Shown piece by piece: positions 44,601 through 56,600 of a stretch of DNA of 64,000 bases. Both the position numbers and the translations under genes were made by a program. Origin of the DNA: Heliocidaris erythrogramma. Taxonomy: Eukaryota > Echinodermata > Echinoidea > Camarodonta > Echinometridae. The stretch spans positions 41,399,850 to 41,463,849 of the forward strand of contig CM046858.1 in assembly GCA_025617745.1 (NCBI GenBank), given 5' to 3'. A model generated the notes under the pieces. That model was given only the letters and a program-made list of their open reading frames with translations, did no database searches and was not told the origin of the DNA. Position 1 is the stretch's first letter. Each line of letters begins with the position of its first letter.

Positions 44601-47600
44601 GTATTGAATGGGCTCTGAAGACTGAAGCTTTAGGCTGCTTCACAAGTCGATCTCCCTGCTCTTAACTTGCTTAATTAAAATGCGTTGTTCTGATTATGGA
44701 GGAGGCAATCCCCCTCTATTCTAATTTTCTTAAAAGGGACTAATCTACCTACCTCCAGAATTGGCACACTTTACAGCAATGAAGTCTTTTCCGCGTAGAG
44801 CTTATAGTGCCTTTTTTTTGCTCGGGTGCCCAATGATAATGTACTTTAGAGTAGCCTGGAATTAATTACAAGTTCCTTCAATATCACAATAACTGTCTTT
44901 TTAACTTGGCACCCGATACACTATGTTGAAAGGTCACTGCCTAGAAGTAGATGGCTTCCGATGGCAAGGGCATTTTATGGCGATTTTATACGAACCATTG
45001 GAATTTTGAAGAACCACTTATCGCTGTCTGAAGATGTACACCCTACCAGTTAAATAAAACAGTTGAAAATTAAAAGGAGCACTATTTTATAACTAAAAGG
45101 TGGCATGACAGTATTGAAATAGCTCTGTAGGTTTCAATGAGACACTTTTTCATCAGTCAAATTACCCCCTGGCCTTGGCAGTAGGGAAAAGGGGCAGTTT
45201 GAAAGCTGGGATAAGATTTGATTTGACTTGATTTTAATCGTCAAGTATAACAGTATATAAATACATTAGAACATAAACTGTGTAACAGTAAAAAGAAAAA
45301 AATACTATATAACTGAATTAACCCACGAAAGCAGATAGTAAGCTTTTTCCAATGGGTCCTAAAAAGAAAGGGGAACTGGGCCTGTTCCATGGGGTAAACA
45401 AATCACTGCCAAGCTCCATGGTCGGTGAAGCGTCAGTAATCCGTAATTCTTCTCAGAATCTCTTTTCATCACATTTTCCCGTTTTGTAATATACAGCTTA
45501 ATCTCACTCTTTATTTCTAATAGGGTTTTTTTTCCGCTTTGCTTCAGTGGTCTCTTATCCTCCTAAGATCAAAAAGGAAAACCAGCACGTCTCATTATAA
45601 TGTCCAATGTATTTTGTTCTTTTATGTTTATCGCATTCAGTATGTGTTTTCACGCTCGGTAAGAGCTAATTCCTATATGAAGATAATGCTTAGGCCTTCA
45701 AATCAGCTTATTCGTTACGTCATTTAGATGTTATGGTAATCTTAGATGTATGGAAACATAAAAAAGTATCCTACATTTTTATTTAATGAAGTTAATTATT
45801 CAATTGTCTCCAACGGCCACCAGAAGGTGGCAACTGCTGTGTGATAGGTTGCTCGACTGCTGTGAAAAAAATCACAGGCAGACCGAGCGGGATTCGAACC
45901 CGCGACCTCTGGATTACCAGACCAGTGTCATAACCACTAGACCACCGGAGTGCCCTTAGTGGTGTAGGTTCGAACTACCCTATTAATAGATGTCAAATCA
46001 ATGGTATATAATTAATCCGTTGGGTAACATGAAATAATGAAGTTAATTACTAGTATTCAATTGTCTCCAACGGCCACCAGAAGGTGGTAACACAGGCAAC
46101 TGCTGTGTGATAGGTTGGAGACAATAGGGCGGTTTACGTAGTGATTCAAATTTTATGCATACTTTTGAAACAAAGGTTGTTCTTGACAACCTGAAAGCTT
46201 GCCCGAGGCTTGCCCGACATAGCAACAAGTAATGTATGCAAAATGGATTCCAAGTATTGTAGTTCATTCATTAATAACAGGTTAATGGAATACCTCGTTA
46301 CTAGGTCCCCAGGAAAGAAACATCCATAAATTTGAATCACTACGTAAACCGCCCTATTGAATCAGTTCATTTCTGATGTCCAAACATCTGTCCTTAACAA
46401 CCAAATTGTTTTCAATAGAAATTCTTTCATCTTTGGTTTCATAGAAGGCAGGCAATCTAGATTTAATTTTGTTAGTCTTCATGCAAAACATTATATATTT
46501 TCTGCCAGATGCAAGAAGGAAAGACTGTCATTAAATTATTTTAAGCATGAACTTAGACGTTTTCGCGATGTTGATCGAATCCTTTACACGAAAATAAATA
46601 ATTTTGTTTTATATCTAGATAAATGGAGAAATGTGCAACTGATGTAATCCTGTATTCTTTGAAGCATTATATTTTACAGATTATTTGTTCATATGTGTTG
46701 ATTATATGTCGTTCTGGAATGATTTAATAAAATCTTTCAATTGAAAGAAAAAAAAAGTCAGCTTCATCTGTGATTAGAAAAAATCCATGACTTAAGCATA
46801 GCTCACACGAGGAATTTGCTGACGGTAAAACTGCGTCAGTGACTATAGTTATGTCATTGCGCGTCATGAAAGGGTGATAACTAACAAGTGATTGCAAAAT
46901 GAACAACTGGCGTACGAGTTAATTGCCTTTACAGGCTCGATTAGCGCAGAAATAAGCGGGGTTTATGCACATGGAGCGTCGCGTCGTAGTGATTAGGCCT
47001 ACGTCATTATTTGCGCTAATCTAGCCTGTGAGTGGGAAGGAAATTGGTCAATAGTCAGTACTTCAACGCAATATCTGCAATGTTATTTTACATTCACTTT
47101 TGTATGATGTCACTCTCATTAGGCGAGCCAAACGCCCAAGGCCGCGCCATTTGCTAAAGTAATTCTACGCCATCGAATCACGCCCCGCATGTGCAACAGG
47201 CACACTCCCAGATTTCATGTATCAAAAAGTATAATAAACATCATAGGCTCTGAATCAGCTTCAAAAGTCAGGTAGTGGGCAAAAAGAAAGAAAGAATGAG
47301 AGAAGGAAGGAAAAAAGAGAAGAAAATGGAAGAAAGAAAGAAGAAAAAAACCCCACTCAAACAAACATAACCTCGTATTTTGATCGCACTGACCCGAATC
47401 GGTAATAGTCCCCGTTAGATTCGCTACAATGACAAACAGTAAGTTATTGCTTATTGCTGTCTGCCCTTCGTATATTTGAGAAAAAATGGATTCAAATGTC
47501 AGAAAGCAATGTATAGAGTGCCGAAATAGTCGTAGGATGCTAAATCATTTCCTTGCTTTATTAATTTGAGGAAAGTCCTGGGGAGCGTTTCATCAAGCGT

Positions 47601-50600
47601 TTTGTCAGTGATTTTTACTGACAAATTTGCCCTCAGCCAATCAGATGCAAGGATTTCAGTAGCTTATAACAGTTGTCGGTGAAAATCACTGACAAAACGC
47701 TTGATGAAACGCTCCCCTGTACCCATCCTGTTCCGTGAGCGGCAAATCGAACCCAAGAATTTACACTTTCTATTGATGTAAAATGGCGTTTATATTATTC
47801 TCTAAACACTTTAATTGACACAAAAGATAATAATCTGCCACATGTTAACCCTTACTGTAGTAGGGTGGGGCGGTCGGGGGGGGGGGGGGGCGTATTACGA
47901 ACCACTCCATTATGTTTACGCCAAGCCACTTTCTGACATTGTTTTGATTCTTTCTTTCAAGTCTTGCGCATCTTTTTGAAACTCAGTTGTTCCGTTGCCG
48001 AGTCACCTCAAGCTCTCAAATCAGCCCGAACATGGAGAGTTTTTGTTCAAGTAACACATTTAAACAGCAAACCTTAAAAAAAGAAAAAGCTAGAGTTGAA
48101 AAAAGTAAAGAAAAATACACGAACAACAATTCTTCAAACAATAGATTACAAAAATATTGTAAGTTTTATAAAGAACTTCTTGCATAATAGATTATCTCAA
48201 AGACCTTTTTTTACTTGCCATCAGTGAAAATGTATGTTTATGAGGCTAATTTGCACAAATTTGCACATTAAATCGAAAATTTGAAGAAGAAGAAGAAGAA
48301 AAAAAAACACACAGTGGATTTGTGTTCCTTAGGGTATACTCGAGGTCCGTTCAATATTTCGCTGCATTCGGTCTTGTCGCAGCCGAGGGGTCCAGTCTGG
48401 CCTCTTTGAGTGAGAAGCTATTTTTCCGAAATCCAACATAAAGGGAGACATGGTACAAGGCCTCTCAGCACCACCCAACATGCTGAACCAAATAACTACA
48501 TGCAATGACATGTCAGGGAGGTGTTGCAAAATTTCCTTCAGTAGAGTCAGTAACACGATATACATACAATTTTGTTTTAGTTATATAATTGACCTTTGTT
48601 TCAATGAGGTTTTGCTTCTATTCATCATACCTTTGTTTATTTGTGTTTTGTTTTGTTTCTAAGGATAGCGACATTACTTTCTGTAGAGTATAATCCCACA
48701 TGCCAATCGGTTCTGATATAGTTTTCCCACGTGTTGTCAAAATTGTGTTCATTTTGAACAATAAATGTTTGGCATAGGAAGGGTTAATGACGTTGGCACA
48801 AATGATCCACAGTGAGTCGGGTATCAAACCATCTACAAATAATTAGACAAAGTTATATTTTCAATCTGTCTTTCTTCAAAAACGTATCAGCTATACTCGC
48901 ATCTCCCATCAGCGTATTATGTGAATTATTATGTAAATTATTTGCTGTTTAATAAAAGAATTTCAAACTTTATTAGACTTTGGTTATCATGCTTGTTTGC
49001 AGTGGTGCTCCGGCTATCAATTGCAATATGTGGACACGGTTATCGCGGGAGTGAAGGCGGGCGACCACGTCAAGATGACCGAGATGGTTAGTAAGCTGGG
49101 TACAGAAGGTTTCGCCGCAATTATCAGAGAGCATGACGGGAAGAATAATGGCCCACTTCACTACGCCGCCTTCAACAACGACGTTCTCATGACCAAGTTG
49201 TTGCTTCAGTATGGGGCAGGTATGTACATGTATGTCCTGTGGTGATCATAGCATAGATCTAGACATTGAGGGGCAAACAAATCGGGGGGGAGGGGGGTGG
49301 GGGACATTATCACTCAGTCCCTGCAAAGCCCGTTTAGGGGGTTGGAGGGGGTCGTAGAGTCTTTTTTTTAAATTTCATTCCTATTCCCCCTCTCCCATTT
49401 TCTCTTTCTACTCTTTATTTTCAGATTTCTTTTCCTCCTTTTTTTTACAATTTGATACCTGGCATACAGAGAATACGACTGTAGCAACAATACTGTTAGG
49501 TCTGGCAGTACAAATACATTTTTGTGCAAAATATTAATTTCCTTGTTCGTGAATCCATATAAAGAGGGAATGTGAATATAACGACCCTGCAACCATTCGA
49601 TACAGGATTTGGGAGGGATTGCTACATGGTCAAATAATCACACTTTGGGGTTTGATTAACAATTATAATGTTATTTTGCGTTGCAATTTTCTCTTGAGAA
49701 ATAACACAACATTTGTTGTCATCTGTGCAGACGTCAACGATATCGGAGAAGGTGGAAAGCGCCCTCTTCACTTCGCCGCTATGAGAAGAGCTAGTGATAA
49801 GGTCACTACCATGCAGGTAAATTGCGATGAGGCATATTAGTAGTAATCTCGCTACAGGAAATGAAATATTGTGGATATAAAGAAAGCTTAATAATTACTT
49901 CTTGATTTCCACAAAATTTCCGGAATACATTTTTAAAAGCAGATAGCAGGCAGACTTTTAAAGAAGTTTTATAACGGTTATTATATCCAAATAAACTTAA
50001 ACTCGAACTAAAATATGCGCAACGGATGGTTGTGCCGTAACTTTTAAGATTTTTCTCTTCTTAGACTAATAAAAGTGAAAGTGATTGAATAATAAATACA
50101 ATTTGAAATGGTCAAATGGGCAAACGAAGAACGTGAATATCCCTAATATCATTGGATGATGATAATTATGATTCACCTATTAAATTCAAAGGCAAAGAAA
50201 ACTCCAGATTCACTGGAAATCCTTTTTAAACGCTTCAATAAATACAATATACGTATATATAATAGTGGTGAATGATATGAACAAGTGCTGAAATCATTTC
50301 ATATACCTCTCCCTTTGAATATTGAATCTTGAATATTATATCGTTTTGTCTTCTCTGTTTTTATTTAATGTAACTTTTAGGAGAATGAGGCCGGCGACGT
50401 CAGTTTATACGCGAATCAGACCGAAGGATCTTTATCTCAATTATCAGAAGATAACGAGAAATCCGATCACTCGGACGAGATTCCGTCGAGCCTTTCCAAA
50501 TCGTTCATGGGCTTTCTGAGGGGGAAGGAGAAGAAAAAAGGACCCAAGTCCGCGAAGTCAGAGCTTTCGTTGAAGATCGTTGATGAACAGAAAACCCCAC

Positions 50601-53600
50601 CAGTAGTAAGTCATTTCTTCTGAGCCAGTTAGACAGCCGTTTTGAAAGAAAAGTATACATTTTGACCATAGACGATCCGCCATTTTCTCGATTGTGCCCC
50701 CCCTTTAGAATGAGGATTTTTTTTTTTTTTACTTGTCAGGGAATTATGGAGAGAAACTGGACCCCCATACCCCCCCCCCCCCCCACTGAGCGAAATTTGA
50801 AGGTCTGGCGATTTTTCTTGTCGACAACCCCCCCCCCCCCTATAGATACCAAAATAATTTGAAGTACTAAAGAGACTCATTATGGCAATTAAAGTCCATC
50901 ACTTATTTTGAATTCATGTTCACCGTACCATTGAAAATGGAGTTTGAAGAAGACAATAAAAGGTATTGGAAGAAAAGTTAGAGGAATGAAATGGTGATGA
51001 AATTCACACGAAGAAGGACAACAACAACGAGAAGATGGTGGAGACGATGATGACTAAATGATGACGATGATTATGACGATAATTCAAAGGATGGGAGCCG
51101 TAGAACACTCGGCGATGTAAATAGTTTTGTTCAGTCATGCATGACATAGTAGGAAAGGGTGCGGATTTTATACCGTCTATATATAATATTTTCACCGTAA
51201 AATAAACTACAAACAAAGTCATTTTCTCATTTTAGATTTAATGTTGATCACCATTAAAACATTTCAAAGGTAATAAGCATCATTTCACAAGACACACACA
51301 GAGTATAACCATGGTAGTTATAATCTTCATTCTCTGCATCCAGACCGCCAGTACTATATCCTTGGCCCTACCACCAACCGAGGAGGAGAAGGCGAACGAC
51401 GAGGGGCGCGAAGAGGAAATCGACGAGGAGGACGAGGACGAGGAGCGTCGCATGGACGAGAACATCGTCCATGTCTTACTGTCAGCAGGTGCCGAAGCGA
51501 GCGCCAAGGATACGAAAGGGATGACGCCGCTCCATCTCGCCTTTATGCACGCCAACACGGATGCCTTTAAACTTCTCCTCACGACACCTGGAGTCGACAT
51601 CAACGTAAGTAGAGGTGCCGTGGCTGAGTGGTTTAAACACTTGATTGGAAATGCGAAGGTCAGTGAAGGATGTGGGTTCAAGCCCTGGCGCGGCACTAAT
51701 GTCCTTTGACAACACATTAACGTACACCCAGGTGTCAAATGGGTACATGTTGGAAGGAATTCCTTGAGAGCGAGGAGCACCGAAATCGGTATGGTAGCGA
51801 GAGCCGTGGTAATATTGGAGTGAGCACCTTGCATGGTATATACATGTTTGTACGAGCGGTATAGCAGTATCCAATTTGCAGACTGTTATCATAATTATTA
51901 TTGCCAAGTTTTTGCAGACTATGCTATAAAGAGGCCAATGTGTCGAATGAGACATATAGGGCACATGTAAAGTAAGACATTTTCTCTTTTGGGGAAAATT
52001 ACCATTTATTACACTTATTTGACAAGAAACCAGACAGAGAATTGTTCACAAGGTAAATAATAAAGTTGTAAATTTGCAACTTTAAAGATCACATTACAAG
52101 AAAATTCCATCAAAATAAGTATTGACTTAATACTTATTATTGCATAGATGGCATAAATTAAACAAGGTTATCCAAATTCAACGCTTGGAAACATTTGAAA
52201 TAATGATTATTATCAATTATAAAACGGTAAAATACAGCCCCCGATATAGCAGCTAAAGAGCTCCTCGAACGCTGCTGAGATGTGTGACGACACACCAGAG
52301 ACCAGTCCTGTCTAAGCAGACGATGTCCTATAGCATCTTACACATTTTTCAATGCCTGTTTTGTCATCTCTTCACTTATTTATCTTACTTGACTAGCGTC
52401 AGTCTTAATGTTAGTCTGTTGCCTCACTCTTAACTTCGTGTATGGTATTATTTTGATGAAAAATGCAGCGTTAAAAAAAAATAACTTGTAAACAAAATAA
52501 GACGCCATTGTATTTTCACTGGGGCATGTTCGGCGTTTCAAGAGGGAACGAATACCAATTTCAATTTGAAAGTGGGTTTATTTCATTGATCATTGACCCT
52601 TCTCCTGTGTATTTACAATCAAACGGTTTTAGTTATCAGAATCAGTTCCACTTTCCCTTTTAGAATGGTGTGAAATAAGGTCATGTTTAAATATACAAAA
52701 CTCTTTATAATTTGATAAATAATTACATTGCAATTACGTTCATTCATTATAGGACGTCGTCTGCTTAAGCAGGATTGGTCCCTAGTGCGACGACATCAAA
52801 ACATCGCTATATTTCTGGCGAATCCTCGGATATTCCAGATGCTGAGAAGAGCTTTTATTTATGTTGTTTTTATAATCATCAGATACGCAGTTGACATAAA
52901 ACTTATACGATTGCCATCTGTTAGCTTCCAAGTTTCTAGTGATACATTAATTGCCATATTTGTGATTTTCTTTCGATAGCTATTTTAAAACTTTAAAATG
53001 ACTTAAATTCACTCATCCGTTTATCTCATTGACTTGAGGCTAAGTGGACTGGCACATTTAAGAATTGGAGTCCTTGTTAGCTTCCAAGTCGAGTAGGTGT
53101 TCTAATGAAAACAAATAAGAATGAATTCGATTATAATTATTCAAAGATTAAATGTGCAATATTCAATTTCTTATACACTGTATGGTCTAATATCTCATAT
53201 TATATGACACCTAATTAGATCCTTGCCATTTGATTGGTTGTTTGATGTTGATCATTTGTCCCATTGAACAATGACGTCATCAATCGTGCAAATTTGATCC
53301 ATTCACCGTGCAATTTTGGATCCATACGAAATTGTCCATTGCACTCGCGACCACCAACGCGTCTACTACATACGCAAAAACGACTTGCCTTTGCAGCGCG
53401 CATGCGACTATCAAGTAGGCTATATTGTAAGTCCCTTAAGTTCACTCTTGTTTCTTAATTCATAAAATGTCAAATGAGAAGGATAGCTATTTTAAGGTGT
53501 CATATAAAACAAATAATGAATGTTTTTTCATTCGTGCAATGGACAGAATATTTCATTCGGTGAAAGATGAAATGATCCATTCAACTCGGCTCCGCCTCGT

Positions 53601-56600
53601 TGAATGGATCTTTTCATCTTTCACCTCATGAAATATTCTGTCCATTGCACTCATAAACATTCATTATTTGTATACTAGATACATACCAATACTCATAGTA
53701 TATTGACGTTTCTATAAAATTGGTTGTGGGGGAAGAGGATTACATAAAATCGATTCTCATTCACGTAATTGGTGATTTTCCGAAGGTTGATTGATCTGTC
53801 ATCTTCGCCTGAGGTGTGTCATTCTAATGCTTAAAGTTGGCAAAAACTGAACATCCTAAATAGCGCCATCTATTGACAAGATTTGGAAAATATCCGGACT
53901 ACTTAGCCGAAGTCCCACTGATGAAAGTGGCTGGCGCGTATAATCTCGAGAGATTGAAGTGCGCCATCATATTCAACTAAAACAACAACGTGTGTCTCCC
54001 ATTTTCCCATCATGCACCATTCTTCCATGTATAAGCTTAGAATGTACTTGCAGGCAATTTTCTACTTTTGCAAGTCAAAAGTAATGGATGTAGTTTGAAA
54101 TAAACAAAAAATGTCCTTATTTTCCAAGCTCATTGTTAGTTAAAATTCAAAATGAAATGATAATTATGATACTAATTTAGAAATGACGGTAAGGTGACGC
54201 TGTTCGAATTTCTTCCAGTTTAAGGCAGCTCTATGACTGTACAGTGCTATTGAAAGGACAATTAACCGTTTTCTTACGATTTCGCAATTTCACTCTCCAT
54301 CAATACACATCACCCTAGGCCCAAAGCCGACGAGGGGCGACTCCGCTCTTTCACGCCTGTAAGTCCGGCAACACAGATGGTGCGTTGATCCTCATCAACA
54401 AGGGAGCCGATATTCTCATTTCTGATATCAATGGAGATACGCCCCTGCATGTAGCAATAAGGCATTCACACACCATCATTGTCTTGGCCTTGATAGAAGT
54501 CGCTGAGAGCAAAGGGCAAATCAATGAGGTAAATATAAAATCATTTTAATAGCGTCTGGTGAGAGCCGGAAGTGCGTTATCTTGTATAGTTTAGCCTATG
54601 AATGTAACATGGAGTTTAACGTCTAGTCCTTCATACTGTCAAAAGACAACAATTGAATGGTATGATAAGAAGAGGAATGGGGAAAATGGTTTGAGCATAG
54701 CATATTTTCATCAGGCTGTTGAATCCGATGGAGGGGGCGGGGGGGGGGGGGGGGGGGGGGCGCTTCCTTTCTTGAAAAGGCTAGTTCATAATGCATAGCT
54801 ATGTGGTACAAAATAATGATATACTCCTGTGCATGCTCAGTCTCCCCCTTTCCTTTCTAAAACTGTCAGTGGCCCCTCTTTCTTGCATGTCCAACACCAC
54901 GAATTTAACCCCTTTCAGCAGGTTAATGGTATTAAAAGTTAATGAACTTTTTTTTTTAATTTGTTTGAAACATTTTTAAGACCTCTACCGGCACATTGGG
55001 ATATTTTGAACCTGTTTTTAACCATATCGGCAAATTTCACACCCTGAGGACATTTCATTTTTCTTCAAATTGATGTTTAATTTTCCGGCAATCTTGTTGG
55101 CAAGTTAGTTCTGACACTATACTACCGCAACTCCTCTTTCAAAATGGTCAAGTCATGAATATTCATGATAACTCCAGGTCACACCTAAAAGCTCATTGTG
55201 ACGTCACACCTGACTCTTTTTTTTTTTCTTCAACAGGTTATGCTGCATGAGAACTCACGTGGTGTGATCCCACTCTACGATGCAGTGAGGTGTGGTCATA
55301 ATGACCTATTCCAAGTCTGCCTCAACCATGGTAAGATGATTCACATGTAGTTAGTGTCTAGTGAATATGCAAATAAATTTCATTTGAATATTCATGTTTT
55401 GACTGTGAAGCTGTAGATCTAATGGGAGCAAGCTAATACAACTACGAAATATAAAATTCAAAAATCGGCTGACAATTTTACTACTTTCAAATTAAAGTTT
55501 GTTGTTAGGTAAATAGGGAAGGGGTAAAATCATAATGTAATTATTATTGTGTATTCATCCCATCTATATGCTACGGGGGGGGGGGGGGGGCAGTGTGATC
55601 ATTTTGAGTAAACTGGAATTCTCCAAATGGATATACCTAAAGCACTGTCTAATATACCAACTCACAGTCTAGCGGCCAATGAACATGATGAAAGCCAAAA
55701 TACAGACCTTCCTGCAACATCAGACATGTCAGAGGTAATTTAATAGAATGTTAAATTTTGGTCAACAATGAAACATGATGAACCGCTGAATGGCCGACTG
55801 TGAAATATCACGTTGAGGACTACATGACTGTCTCAAAATAATTGGGAAAGGTTGATCATTATAGTGCATAAGAATTGGTGTATGTTGTAACGTTTTGGCA
55901 TCACGAAAATGAGAAGAATCTGACTCAATCCTGCTGAGAGTCACATGCACTGCACACAAAAATGTGTATATGGGACTTACATACATGTTCGGCCCGAACA
56001 TTTCAGCTGTTTCTTGTCATATTTTTAATGTGAGGGCATTGGAAGAGCAATCCATTTCAGCGGACATTTATACTATGATAATCTTCCAAACTGACGTAAA
56101 GAGAATGCGAAAGCTCACAAATTACTGTTGACCTTTCCCAGAACTCAAACACCCCCCCCCCCCCCAAAAAAAAAAAAAAAAAAAAAAAAAACAAAAATAA
56201 AAACAAAACAACAACAACAAACAAAAAACAAACAAAAAAACACCATCTTCAATTCATATTTTTCATCAATCTTGAATCTATACTGCGATCACGTCAGTTT
56301 CCAAAAGTATGTCTCTTGTGGACGAGGTAGACATGGAGAAGTTGATCAACTTTGCCAGTCGAGAGAACGATGACACTCTCCTTCACGCGGCCGCAGCCGC
56401 TGAGTATCCGGACATTGCCGAAGCCCTCATCCTCAACGGCGCCAGCATCAATCCGGTCAACTGCGACCGGCAGACCCCACTGCATCTTGCATGCGCTAGG
56501 AACAATGAGAACATCGCACTGAGCCTCGTTGAAAAGTGAGTTTGTCTAAATTCCACCGCACACTGCGATCCGATTTTTTGAAGAAATCGCTGTTGTATTG

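Larger units (their letters stand above)
41630..49002 (+). other. Intron 1 of gene B (7.4 kb)
   Basis: No exon is supported inside. It contains an (ATC)n tract near 41704-41735, a short three-copy tandem near 42738-42800 (CAACTCAGGCATCAAACA), a large hAT-like element, a tRNA-like sequence between duplicated segments, MITE families 1 and 2, and a truncated LINE end. Confidence 0.55.
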
